Position numbers and translations under genes: made by a program. Positions 8,598 to 16,877 of a DNA stretch of 64,000 nt are shown here, piece after piece; the stretch's first letter is position 1, and each line of letters opens with the position of its first letter. The notes beneath the pieces were generated by a model. The model saw nothing but the letters and a program-made list of their open reading frames with translations, did not search any database and was not told where the DNA came from. This DNA is from Clostridia bacterium. GTDB taxonomy: Bacteria; Bacillota; DAOUPZ01. Where the stretch lies: positions 48,934 to 112,933 of the forward strand of contig DAOUPZ010000009.1 of assembly GCA_030625885.1 (NCBI GenBank). Reading direction: 5' to 3'.

Positions 8598-10178
8598 ATG
8601 AGAGTAATTATTACTGAGCTAATATGTGAAGCAGGTCAAAAAATGCTTCAAAAAGAGGCGCAAGTTGATTTAAAGCTTGGGATAGAACGCAAAGAATTAT
8701 TGAAAATCATTAAAGATTATGATGCAATTATTGTTCGCAGTGCAACTTTAATTGACGAAGAATTTATGGAAAAAGCAGAAAATTTGAAGATTGTAGGGCG
8801 AGCAGGAACGGGAACTGACAATATTGATGTACCAGCGGCAACTCGAAGAGGGATTATTGTTGCCAATACACCGGAAAGTAACAGTACTTCTGCTGCGGAG
8901 CATGCAGTTGCATTAATGATGGCTACCAGTCGAAATATACCACAAGCAAATTCATTTATAAAAGGTGGAAAGTGGGAGCGTAATCAATTTAAAGGATCAG
9001 AATTATATGGCAAAACAGTAGGGATTATTGGTTTAGGCCGGGTGGGGTCAAGAGTAGCAACCCGTCTAAAAGGGATGGGAATGCGTGTCATCTCCTATGA
9101 TCCATACATTTCAGAGGAGCGTTTCCGACGTTTTGGGGCAGAGAAAATGGAAAAATTAGAACAACTTGTTAAAGAGGCGGATTATATTACAGTTCATACG
9201 CCTAAAACCGAAGAAACATTTGGCATGATCGGTGAGGAACAATTTGCTATAGCTAAGAAAGGTGTACGTGTGGTTAATTGTGCGCGGGGAGGCATTATCA
9301 ATGAAGACGCTTTATATCAAGCAATTAAAGCAGGCATTGTAGCGAGCGCTGGTATAGACGTTTTTGTTAAGGAGCCTTCTTGTGGTAATCCTTTATTTGA
9401 ATTTGATAATGTGATTGTCACCCCGCATTTAGGTGCATCAACTGAGGAAGCCCAAGATCGTGTGGGGATTATGATTGCTTCTCAGGTATTGAGTGGATTA
9501 AGGGGAGAAATTGTTCCAAATGCACTTAATATGCCGACTTTAATTGATGACGAACTCATTAAGTTAAAACCGTATTTAACCCTAGCGGAAAAGATGGGTC
9601 GGCTCTATTTTCAACTAGAAAAAGAATCCATTGAACGAGTAGAATTAAGTTATAATGGTCCCATTTCGAATGAAGCAGTAGAAATGATTACCATTTCCTT
9701 CTTAAAAGGTTTATTAGAAACTGTTTTATGTGAACGGGTTAATTATGTCAATGCACCACTTTTAGCTAAGAACAGGGGTGTTAAAGTTTATGAGACCAAA
9801 AAGGAAACAACTGAACGGGGATTTATCAATGTAATTGAAGCGAAAATTGTCAATAAGTATGGGGGAGTGGTTATTGCAGGAACACTCTATGGAGAAAAAG
9901 AACCTCGTATTATTCAATTGTATGATTACGGTGTTGATTTTCCCCCTACAGAAAATATGCTGATTATAGAAAATATTGATCAACCTGGTATGATTGGAAA
10001 AATGGGCATGTTGTTAGGTGAAGAAAATGTCAATATTGCTTCTATGCAGGTTGGAAGAAACTACAAAGGTAAATTAGCAATGATGAGTATTAATATTGAC
10101 AATGAAGTGAGTAATGAGACATTAGAGAAAGTTTCTCAATCTGAAGGGATTACCAGTGTGAAGTTTGTAAAGCTTTAG
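8598..10178 (+). CDS. serA: D-3-phosphoglycerate dehydrogenase
   Basis: First step of serine synthesis: 3-phosphoglycerate to phosphohydroxypyruvate with NAD. It is the long SerA type of about 526 residues. The N-terminal catalytic domain has GIIGLGRVGSRVA (NAD-binding), NCARGGIINEDAL (catalytic Arg region) and VTPHLGAST (catalytic His). An intervening ASB domain follows, and then a C-terminal ACT domain (IENIDQPGMIGKMG) where serine feedback usually acts. The ATG at 8598 has AAAGGAG 8 bases upstream; a GTG at 8589 overlaps that site. It follows the aminotransferase by about 20 bases in the T-box operon. Confidence 0.95.
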   Translation: MRVIITELICEAGQKMLQKEAQVDLKLGIERKELLKIIKDYDAIIVRSATLIDEEFMEKAENLKIVGRAGTGTDNIDVPAATRRGIIVANTPESNSTSAAEHAVALMMATSRNIPQANSFIKGGKWERNQFKGSELYGKTVGIIGLGRVGSRVATRLKGMGMRVISYDPYISEERFRRFGAEKMEKLEQLVKEADYITVHTPKTEETFGMIGEEQFAIAKKGVRVVNCARGGIINEDALYQAIKAGIVASAGIDVFVKEPSCGNPLFEFDNVIVTPHLGASTEEAQDRVGIMIASQVLSGLRGEIVPNALNMPTLIDDELIKLKPYLTLAEKMGRLYFQLEKESIERVELSYNGPISNEAVEMITISFLKGLLETVLCERVNYVNAPLLAKNRGVKVYETKKETTERGFINVIEAKIVNKYGGVVIAGTLYGEKEPRIIQLYDYGVDFPPTENMLIIENIDQPGMIGKMGMLLGEENVNIASMQVGRNYKGKLAMMSINIDNEVSNETLEKVSQSEGITSVKFVKL

Positions 10179-10218
10179 AAAACTGAAATGGTCTTTATGA
10201 TCAAAGGAGTTGAACAAT

Positions 10219-11046
10219 GTGGAAAAGTATCCACTATTGATACAGCGACTAGGATATGCTGCAGGTGTGGGTGAAAAAGACATAAAAGGTGCCATTGATT
10301 ATGCCGTTTGCAAGGGGTTAAATGTTGTAGAACTAAATATGAATATGCCATATTTCTTTCCAGAGAATTATTCATTAGAAGAACGGCAAAAGATAAAGGC
10401 ATATGCGGCAGAGCAGAAAGTAGAGTTGTCTATACATGCTCCTGAAGATATATCCCTTTTACATCTACATGATATTGTCCGTGAAGCAGGGATACTTCGG
10501 CTTAAAGAGGTGATCCATTTTGGTGAGGATATTGGTGCGAATCGGATGACGCTGCATATTGGAAATAGTGTTTGTTTTATGTTTACGGATCATATGCAAT
10601 ATATGCATGAAGTTTTTCCTGAACGCTATAAAGAAATTCTATGTCAGTCTTTAATAGAATTAAGAGATTATGCTAAAGGAAAAATGATGATTTGTGTTGA
10701 AAATGTAGGCGCTTTTACTCAGAGTGTCGTACAAGAAGTCCTAGATGAATTATTACCTCAAGGGGGGCTTTATTTAACATGGGACATTGGTCATTCTTAT
10801 GGTAATCAATTTAAAGAAGATGACTTTTTCCGTAAGCATTTAGACAAAATACGTAATGCTCATATTCATGACCATACTGGAACCAAAGATCATCAGGTTT
10901 TTGGAGAAGGCATGATTGACTTTGATTATTATTTTGACTTATTTAAGGAATTAGATATCAATCTTATTTTTGAAGTACGACCACGAGAAAAAGCCATCGA
11001 AAGCATTAATCGATTTAGAGAATTCAATCAAACAGAAGAAGAATAA
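10219..11046 (+). CDS. Sugar phosphate isomerase/epimerase-like TIM-barrel protein
   Basis: About 275 residues of the AP-endonuclease-2/xylose-isomerase-like TIM barrel superfamily. Metal-site blocks are SIHAPED, LHIGNS, ICVENVG, TWDIGHSYG, AHIHDHTGTKDHQVFGEG and LIFEVRPRE, giving the usual His/Glu/Asp set. The substrate is unknown. It follows serA by about 40 bases and ends in a strong terminator, so it is probably the last gene of the serine operon. The GTG at 10219 sits 9 bases from AAAGGAG; the TTG at 10210 touches that site and is less likely. Confidence 0.8.
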   Translation: MEKYPLLIQRLGYAAGVGEKDIKGAIDYAVCKGLNVVELNMNMPYFFPENYSLEERQKIKAYAAEQKVELSIHAPEDISLLHLHDIVREAGILRLKEVIHFGEDIGANRMTLHIGNSVCFMFTDHMQYMHEVFPERYKEILCQSLIELRDYAKGKMMICVENVGAFTQSVVQEVLDELLPQGGLYLTWDIGHSYGNQFKEDDFFRKHLDKIRNAHIHDHTGTKDHQVFGEGMIDFDYYFDLFKELDINLIFEVRPREKAIESINRFREFNQTEEE

Positions 11047-11095
11047 AGGGAAGGTCTCATAGTTATAACTATGAGACCTTCCCTTTATTCTTCTT
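11045..11095 (+). terminator. Terminator with perfect 42-bp palindrome
   Basis: Bases 11045-11086 form a perfect self-complementary palindrome that begins inside the stop codon of the upstream gene, followed by a T-rich run. It closes the serine operon. Confidence 0.9.
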
Positions 11096-11187
11096 TATAA
11101 TCAGCTTCATTTTCCTCTACATCAAATGTTTCAAATCAAAGTACAGAATCTTAATGATGAAATAGGGATATATTCGTTGTTTTTTAA

Positions 11188-11236
11188 TTGTGAATTATGA
11201 ATTGTAAATTGTACATTAAAACAGCGTCAGCTGTTT
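11188..11236. repeat. AATTGT/AAACAGC hairpin repeat (copy 2)
   Basis: A run of AATTGTGAATT-like units followed by AAACAGC GTCA GCTGTTT. The plan is the same as at 16096-16152. It ends at the 3' end of the minus-strand stress protein gene and could act as its terminator. Confidence 0.55.
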
Positions 11237-11238
11237 AA

Positions 11239-11736
11239 TTATACTTCATACAATTCGTGAGTTTGTGTATGGAAAGCACCATATTGTTTGAAACTCTGTA
11301 TAACAGGATCAATAAATACTTCATCTGTTTCTGCGCCTACAAGAATTTTACCTTCTCGAATAGCATATTCATAATATTGGCTTTGTTCTTCTGGAATACC
11401 CCAATCAATTAAGGCACCACTTACAGTACCAATGGCTGCACCGGTTAAAACGGCTGTGATGGGGCCGGCAGCTAATAAAGGACCAATTCCGGGAATAGCA
11501 ACCAAGCTGGCGCCTAAAGTTAGTCCGGCAATCGCACCGATTAAACCGCCTGCACCTGCTCCCTCTTTGATTGGGTCACGACCAACATCTTTTCCCGTAT
11601 CGCCTTCTCTACGATTTATTCCATCCAATGATAAAATTGAAACATCTGTATGATCTAGTTGCATTCCTTGTACATAACGAACAGCGTCCAGTGCTTCTTG
11701 TGTTGTATTGAAGATACCAATTACACGTTTAGTCAT
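11239..11736 (-). CDS. General-stress-type protein with glycine-zipper segment
   Basis: 165 residues. The N-terminal part (VIGIFNTTQEALDAV) resembles the YflT/GSP17M heat-induced stress protein family. The middle is a long Gly/Ala/Ile segment with small-residue spacing, like the glycine zippers of low-temperature-induced proteins, probably membrane-associated. The C-terminal part is acidic. Function is unknown; similar proteins are stress-induced. The ATG has a good AGGAGGG site upstream on the minus strand. It lies alone and opposite to its neighbours. Confidence 0.75.
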   Translation of the reverse strand: MTKRVIGIFNTTQEALDAVRYVQGMQLDHTDVSILSLDGINRREGDTGKDVGRDPIKEGAGAGGLIGAIAGLTLGASLVAIPGIGPLLAAGPITAVLTGAAIGTVSGALIDWGIPEEQSQYYEYAIREGKILVGAETDEVFIDPVIQSFKQYGAFHTQTHELYEV

Positions 11737-11779
11737 TTAAAATACCCTCCTTTTTAGATTTATATAAGCAGTTTTGGGT

Positions 11780-11870
11780 AAATTTCGTTCCTTGTTCAGC
11801 GGCCGTAGGCTGCGATCTTTCAAGGACAGCAAAGCGATCCTTCTAATCTAGTTTCTGCAAAAGTATGGTT
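11780..11870. repeat. Locally GC-rich hairpin patch
   Basis: Upstream of the stress gene lies a GC-richer stretch with CAGC GGCCGTAG GCTG and AAGGA/TCCTT inverted repeats, reminiscent of the CAGCCGCAGGCTG core of the hairpin repeat at 16130. No gene is seen. Confidence 0.35.
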
Positions 11871-11958
11871 ACTATTCATTTCTTTTTGCTAGTCTCTAAT
11901 TCAGTCATATATTTATACTAAATTGATATATATATATAAGTGTAGAGGGGGTCATGAT

Positions 11959-12981
11959 TTGGATACTAAAATTTTAGAAAAGGTTTTACATGGTTATGAT
12001 TGGAATGTTAAAGAGGTAAAAGAAATACAAAAGGGTGTCCTTAGAGTTGAAACATCTTTAGAAACGGTATGCCTTAAGTGTATACCTCAAGGAAATCCGG
12101 CAAAATTACTTTTTGTTTATGATATGATGGCTCATTTATGGGAAAATGGCTTTAACAAGATGCCTATTTTTGTACCGGCTAAAAAAGGAAAGTTATTTAT
12201 AAGGCAGGGGGGGAATTTATATTATGCAATGACGTGGATAGAAGGAAGACATGGCGATTTTAGAAGACCATATGATATTCAAGGTGCTGCACGTACTTTG
12301 GCAAAGTTGGATAGGGCATCACAAAATTTTGAGCCGCCTGAAGGGGTCATTATCAGAGAAAGGTGGGGGGAATGGCCAGATCAATTTGCAAAGAAAGCGA
12401 AGGAAATGATGAGACTGAAGAAGTTTGCTCAGGATAGAGTAGAGAAGACGCCTTTTGATGAGGTTTTTATTAAAAATGTTGATGTATTTTATCACCAAGC
12501 CTTAAGGGCTATTCAAATGCTTGCACAAACGGAGTATGATGATTTAGTTAAATGGGGGGAAAAGAAAAAGTTTTTTTGTCATCATGATTATACCTATCAT
12601 AATTTGATAGTCGATGGGAACCAAGAAATAAATGTTATTGATTTTGAGCTGGGATGTTATGAAATACGTGCTTATGATATTGCAGATTTGATTCGGCGTG
12701 TTTCACAGCAAAATCATTGGGATATTTTTTGGACAGAGTGCATTTTGAAAAATTATCACAACATATATCCTTTGAAGGAGAACGAATTACCCGTAATATT
12801 AGCTCTTATTCAATTTCCTCAACTTTTCTGGCGTACGTCATATGACTATTATTTAAAAAAGGACAAAGGAAAAGAGGAAATACTTTATAAACGATTACAA
12901 TACGCTATTTTACAAGCAGAAGAAAAAGAAGAATATATTAACTCATTTGAGAAAGAAATTGGATTTTCTCTTACAAATTAA
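11959..12981 (+). CDS. CotS-family spore coat / phosphotransferase-like protein
   Basis: About 340 residues with the kinase fold of aminoglycoside phosphotransferases and the CotS/YutH/CotI spore-coat group. The catalytic block FFCHHDYTYHNLIVDG and the metal block NVIDFELGCYEIRAYDIADLIRR are present. An N-terminal AMTWIEGRHGDFRRP segment is typical of CotS. It is likely a spore coat-associated kinase-like protein, which supports a spore-forming host. The start is a TTG at 11959 with GAGGGGG about 8 bases upstream. It ends in a strong terminator. Confidence 0.85.
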   Translation: MDTKILEKVLHGYDWNVKEVKEIQKGVLRVETSLETVCLKCIPQGNPAKLLFVYDMMAHLWENGFNKMPIFVPAKKGKLFIRQGGNLYYAMTWIEGRHGDFRRPYDIQGAARTLAKLDRASQNFEPPEGVIIRERWGEWPDQFAKKAKEMMRLKKFAQDRVEKTPFDEVFIKNVDVFYHQALRAIQMLAQTEYDDLVKWGEKKKFFCHHDYTYHNLIVDGNQEINVIDFELGCYEIRAYDIADLIRRVSQQNHWDIFWTECILKNYHNIYPLKENELPVILALIQFPQLFWRTSYDYYLKKDKGKEEILYKRLQYAILQAEEKEEYINSFEKEIGFSLTN

Positions 12982-13016
12982 AATTTACTTAGCTTTTCGC
13001 TAAGTAAATTTTTTTA
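12981..13016 (+). terminator. Terminator after cotS-like gene
   Basis: A 13-bp stem AAATTTACTTAGC / GCTAAGTAAATTT with a 5-base loop and T-run. Confidence 0.88.
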
Positions 13017-13056
13017 TGTAACATAAAAAACCTTAATACTACATAAAGACAAAATA

Positions 13057-13086
13057 TTGTTTAAATTCTGACAAATCTGATATAAT
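13057..13086 (+). promoter_or_regulatory. Promoter of osmC-like gene
   Basis: TTGTTT and TATAAT separated by 18 bp, 82 bases upstream of the GTG start. Confidence 0.65.
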
Positions 13087-13097
13087 AATGATGAAAG

Positions 13098-13109
13098 TTC
13101 CTTAAGGAA
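13098..13109. promoter_or_regulatory. Palindrome in the osmC leader
   Basis: TTCCTTAAGGAA is a perfect 12-bp palindrome starting about 12 bp after the -10 box, near the predicted transcription start. CTTAAGG recurs at about 13130 and 13150. It could be a repressor operator or an mRNA hairpin. Confidence 0.4.
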
Positions 13110-13167
13110 ACAATTTTTAAAAGGGCTGCTTAAGGGAAAATAATTAGTCTTAAGGGGGAATTGACTA

Positions 13168-13617
13168 GTGGCTGGAGAACAATGGTTTGCAATGGAATGT
13201 GCATCAAAATTAGAAGGTGGCTGTAAAAATTCAATATCTGTGAGAGATTTTTCTTTCTTAACAGATGAACCAGAAGCATTAGGTGGTACTGATTCTGGCT
13301 CTAATCCAGTGGAATATGTTCTTGCTGGTTTAGCTGGCTGTACTTCTATTACTGCTCATGTTGTTGCTGGTGAAATGAGTCTTAATATTGAAGAATTTGA
13401 TACAAAAATCACAGGTACGATTGATGTAAGAGGATTAATGGGACAACCTGGTATCAATCCTGGTATTCAAAAAGCAACAGTAGATGTTAAAATCAAAACT
13501 GATGCATCTCAAGCACAGGTGGATGCATTAAAAGAAGCTGTTGAAAATCGCTGCCCTGTAGCAGCTATGTTTAAGGCAGCTAATGTAGACATGGAAGTTA
13601 ATTGGGTTAAGCTGTAA
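13168..13617 (+). CDS. OsmC/Ohr-family peroxidase-like protein
   Basis: 149 residues of the OsmC superfamily, which reduces organic hydroperoxides by two cysteines, sometimes using lipoyl-protein/E3 as reductant. The two conserved Cys are visible at Cys58 (LAGLAGCTS) and Cys129 (ENRCPV). This is the OsmC/YhfA subgroup rather than classic Ohr. GTG start with AAGGGGGA 8 bases upstream. The downstream gene is an E3 with lipoyl domains, a possible reductant, which is inference. It has its own promoter and terminator. Confidence 0.88.
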   Translation: MAGEQWFAMECASKLEGGCKNSISVRDFSFLTDEPEALGGTDSGSNPVEYVLAGLAGCTSITAHVVAGEMSLNIEEFDTKITGTIDVRGLMGQPGINPGIQKATVDVKIKTDASQAQVDALKEAVENRCPVAAMFKAANVDMEVNWVKL

Positions 13618-13643
13618 GATATGATTTAAACAAATTATTATAG

Positions 13644-13675
13644 AAAATGCCTTCACAGTGAAGGCATTTTTAATT
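13644..13675 (+). terminator. Terminator after osmC-like gene
   Basis: AAAATGCCTTCAC / GTGAAGGCATTTT inverted repeat, then T-rich. Confidence 0.85.
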
Positions 13676-13699
13676 GAAAAGTTTTTAGATGTATGATTT

Positions 13700-13822
13700 G
13701 TAATATTGAATTTATATTGCGGATTTGCAGGAAAAGTGAAGGCAAGATGGGGGACATTCCACGAGGTACGAGTGGTGTGTCCCCGTGTTGCAAGGGCAAT
13801 TCTGAATGAAAAATTTTTATTG
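13700..13822. repeat. Small dispersed inverted-repeat element, copy A
   Basis: Contains the family core TTGCAGGAAAAG(T/C)GAAGG, AAGATGGGG and GGGGACATTC...CGAGGTACGAGTG...GTGTCCCC, bounded by imperfect inverted ends (TTGCAATAAA-like). A full-length and more diverged relative of the copy at 42478-42603. Confidence 0.65.
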
Positions 13823-13942
13823 CAAAGCATATAAATATATAGGCATTATTTTGATTCTATTTAGGGTTGAACAAAATAGGGGTTTGTTTTTTTATGGGAA
13901 ATTGCACAGGAAAGCATTAAAACCATAAAGGGGGATTCTTTA

Positions 13943-15946
13943 ATGATAAAAAATATAGAAATGCCGAAATTAGCGCCAACAATGAGTGCGGGTGAAGTAG
14001 TTAAATGGCATAAACAAGCAGGAGATGTGGTTCAAGCAGAAGAAGTGCTGCTTGAAGTTTCTACAGGTAAAGTAACCATGGAAGTGGAAGCTCAGGAAAG
14101 TGGCATACTTAAGGAAATTTTAGTTCAGGAAAAAGAGAAAGTTGATATTGGAACAGCAATAGCCTGTTTTGAAGTAAGTGCTGAAACAGCAGAGGCAATG
14201 GATATATCACAGCAAGGGGGAAGTGTTTCTATTCGAGAAATTACAATGCCCAAGTTAGCGCCGACAATGAGTGCGGGTGAAGTAGTTAAATGGCATAAAC
14301 AAGCAGGGGATCAGGTTCAAGCGGAAGAAGTTTTGCTTGAAGTTTCTACTGGCAAAGTAACCATGGAAGTAGAATCTCAAGAAACGGGTGTGTTGAAGGA
14401 AATTTTGGTTCAAGAAAAAGAGAAAGTTGATGTGGGTGCACTGATCGCTGCGATAGAAGTCAATACAACAGATGCGGATAAACCTGAAATGGCTGAGATT
14501 AGTAAAAAAATTGAAAACATGTCACTTAATAATAGTTTTGATATTGTAGTGATTGGGGGTGGACCCGGTGGCTATGTAGCTGCCATTCATGCTGCACAGG
14601 CGGGGGCAAAAACAGCAGTTATTGAAATGGACAGCTTAGGCGGTACTTGTTTAAATCGAGGTTGTATTCCTACTAAGGCTTTAGTTTATAGTGCAGACGT
14701 TTATCATAAAATAGAACATGCTTCAGAGTTTGGTGTTGATATAACGGATTACAAAGTAAATTATGCAAGAATGGCTCAACGTAAAGGAGAAGTGGTTTCT
14801 CAATTGGTAGGCGGTATTGGTGCCTTAATGGAAAGTAATGGTGTTGAGGTCTTTAATGGTAGAGGAAAAATGATTTCACCCAACCAAATAGAAATCGATA
14901 TGGATGGTCAAAAAAGAACCATTGATGCCGAAAAAATCATTATTGCTACAGGGTCTCGCCCTGCTCGAATTCCAATTCCGGGTATAGATGAACCAGGTGT
15001 TATGAATAGTGATGATGCCTTGGAATTAACAGAATTACCCAAAAGCATCGTGATTATTGGTGGTGGTGTTATTGGTATGGAGATGGGTGATATTTTTGCA
15101 ACTTTGGGTTCTGAAGTTTCAATTGTTGAATATGCGCCTCGCGTTTTATCCTGTACGGAAGAAGAAATTTCATTAAGTCTTCAAGGAATAGAAGAAAGAA
15201 AAGGGATGAAATTTTATACCAGTAGAAAAGTAAAATGTATTAATTCTACTTTGGATGGTCGAAAAGTAGTCACCATGGAGGATCAAGATGGAAATGAAGC
15301 CATGGTTGTGGGAGAAAAAGTATTGGTATCCATTGGTCGTGCTTTAAATACGGAAAATATTGGTTTAGAAGAATTGGGTATTGAAACATTAGAACGTGGA
15401 TTTATTAAAGTAAATGATAAAATGGAAACAAATGTACCTGGTATATATGCCATTGGTGATATTGTTCCTACTTTACAATTAGCTCATGTTGCATCGGTAG
15501 AAGGCATGACAGCCGTAGACAATGCATTGGGAAAAGAACATCATATTGATTATACAGCTGTTCCCGCGGCAATATTTACTAGCCCGGAAATTGCAGATGT
15601 TGGATTAACAGAAGAACAAGCTATTGAAGAAGGAAAAGAAAATGGATATAAAGTCAATGTGAGCCGGTTCCCCTTTGCAGGTAATGGAAAAGCATTATCT
15701 ATGGGAGAGACTGAAGGAATTGTAAAAATTATTGCCAGGGCTGATAATTATAAAATTTTAGGTGCGCATATTATGGGACCTCATGCTAGTGATTTAATTT
15801 CTGAATTAACAGTTGCAATGGAAAATGGGGTCACAGCAGAACAAGTAGCACATACCATTCATGCTCATCCTACGACAGCAGAAACCATCATGGAATGCGC
15901 ACATGGTATTTTTGGACCTATTCCTCATTTGCCTAAACAAGATTAA
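13943..15946 (+). CDS. lpdA: Dihydrolipoamide dehydrogenase (E3) with two N-terminal lipoyl domains
   Basis: 667 residues. Residues 1-80 and 96-175 are two nearly identical biotinyl/lipoyl domains, each with STGKVTMEV (modifiable Lys43 and Lys138). From about 195 comes a complete flavoprotein E3: FAD site GGGPGGYVAA, redox disulfide GGTCLNRGCIPTK, NAD site IGGGVIGMEMG, and the C-terminal His-Glu block HAHPTTAET. E3 reoxidises dihydrolipoyl groups with NAD. Single lipoyl-E3 fusions are known from 2-oxoacid and acetoin complexes; a tandem pair is unusual. No E1 or E2 gene is nearby, but lipB and lipA follow. ATG with GGGGGA. Confidence 0.93.
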   Translation: MIKNIEMPKLAPTMSAGEVVKWHKQAGDVVQAEEVLLEVSTGKVTMEVEAQESGILKEILVQEKEKVDIGTAIACFEVSAETAEAMDISQQGGSVSIREITMPKLAPTMSAGEVVKWHKQAGDQVQAEEVLLEVSTGKVTMEVESQETGVLKEILVQEKEKVDVGALIAAIEVNTTDADKPEMAEISKKIENMSLNNSFDIVVIGGGPGGYVAAIHAAQAGAKTAVIEMDSLGGTCLNRGCIPTKALVYSADVYHKIEHASEFGVDITDYKVNYARMAQRKGEVVSQLVGGIGALMESNGVEVFNGRGKMISPNQIEIDMDGQKRTIDAEKIIIATGSRPARIPIPGIDEPGVMNSDDALELTELPKSIVIIGGGVIGMEMGDIFATLGSEVSIVEYAPRVLSCTEEEISLSLQGIEERKGMKFYTSRKVKCINSTLDGRKVVTMEDQDGNEAMVVGEKVLVSIGRALNTENIGLEELGIETLERGFIKVNDKMETNVPGIYAIGDIVPTLQLAHVASVEGMTAVDNALGKEHHIDYTAVPAAIFTSPEIADVGLTEEQAIEEGKENGYKVNVSRFPFAGNGKALSMGETEGIVKIIARADNYKILGAHIMGPHASDLISELTVAMENGVTAEQVAHTIHAHPTTAETIMECAHGIFGPIPHLPKQD

Positions 15947-15954
15947 ATAGGCGT

Positions 15955-15995
15955 TAGGGGTTAGCAGGTAGCAGGTAGGAAAAGATAGTGGCGGA
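15955..15995. repeat. GCAGGTA direct-repeat string
   Basis: AGCAGGTAGCAGGTAGG followed by AAAAGATAG, the same string as at 4110-4130. It marks a simple intergenic repeat family. Confidence 0.5.
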
Positions 15996-16000
15996 AGGCT

Positions 16001-16085
16001 AAAAGCCAAAGGCTTAATGCAAAAGATAAATATAAAATATTTTTATGTTTTAGCTTTAAGTCTTTGGCATTTTTTATTTTTAACC
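16001..16085 (+). terminator. Long stem-loop terminator after lpdA
   Basis: AAAAGCCAAAGGCTTAATGC pairs imperfectly with GCTTTAAGTCTTTGGCATTT across an AT-rich loop and is followed by T-runs. Confidence 0.7.
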
Positions 16086-16095
16086 TTTTGTTTTT

Positions 16096-16152
16096 TAATT
16101 GTCAATTGTGCATTGTGAATTGTCAATTGAAAAACAGCCGCAGGCTGTTTTT
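16096..16152. repeat. AATTGT/AAACAGCC hairpin repeat (copy 3)
   Basis: Four CAATTGT/GAATTGT units, then a perfect 10-bp hairpin AAAAACAGCC GCA GGCTGTTTTT (16130-16152). Same plan as at 5695 and 11188. It lies immediately upstream of the lipB ribosome binding site, so it could act as a terminator or RNA-stability element. Confidence 0.65.
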
Positions 16153-16169
16153 CTAAGAGAGGTGATAAA

Positions 16170-16877
16170 ATGCATTCTGTTATGATATGTGAAATGGGAC
16201 GAGTAGATTATCAAGATGCATGGAAATTACAAGAAGAATTGGTGAGAATGCGTCAGAAAAATGAAATTAACGATGTACTATTATTATTAGAGCATGACCC
16301 TGTATTTACAATTGGTCGTAATGGTACTGCAGAAAATATATTAGTATCTCAAGAGGAACTGGTAAAAGAAGGTATACAGGTATATGAAGTGAATCGGGGC
16401 GGGGATATTACATATCATGGGCCAGGTCAAATCGTAGCGTATCCCATTTTTGATCTTCATGATTATCGCAAAGATCTTCATTGGTATACACAACAGTTAG
16501 AAGAAGTCGTTATTCGGGTATTAAACCATTACCAAATAACTGGAGAAAGAGTAACTAAACATCCCGGCGTATGGGTGGGTGATGAAAAAATTGCAGCATT
16601 GGGTGTTGGGGTTAAACGATGGGTGACGATGCATGGTTTTGCATTTAATATTGATCCCAATTTTGCGCATTTTGGGATGATTGTTCCTTGTGGCATTACC
16701 GATAAAGGGGTTACTTCTTTAGGAAAAAGTATTAAACGGTTGGTTACAGTGGATGAAGTCATGATACAGGTTTTAAACGCTTTTGAAGATATTTTTGACT
16801 TACAGGTTATAAGGCATATTTCAAAAAAAGAAATAGTTAGGAGAATTGAAAAATGGAACAAAGACCTGAATGGTTAA
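16170..16877 (+). CDS. lipB: Octanoyl-ACP:protein octanoyltransferase
   Basis: Moves octanoyl groups from acyl carrier protein to lipoyl domains, the first step of lipoate assembly. The family signature RGGDITYHGPGQIVAYP and the catalytic Cys block IVPCGI with the Lys-containing GVTSL are present. 235 residues. ATG behind GAGGTG. It overlaps lipA by 25 bases. With lipA and the lipoyl-bearing E3 upstream this is a de novo lipoylation locus. A second lipoyl-type protein at 54814 may be another client. Confidence 0.95.
   Translation: MHSVMICEMGRVDYQDAWKLQEELVRMRQKNEINDVLLLLEHDPVFTIGRNGTAENILVSQEELVKEGIQVYEVNRGGDITYHGPGQIVAYPIFDLHDYRKDLHWYTQQLEEVVIRVLNHYQITGERVTKHPGVWVGDEKIAALGVGVKRWVTMHGFAFNIDPNFAHFGMIVPCGITDKGVTSLGKSIKRLVTVDEVMIQVLNAFEDIFDLQVIRHISKKEIVRRIEKWNKDLNG

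Noticed and set aside
13528..13830. Minus-strand 100-residue frame
   Set aside because: It runs across the osmC end, a terminator and a dispersed repeat; similar frames at 42417-42608 show it is repeat-derived.
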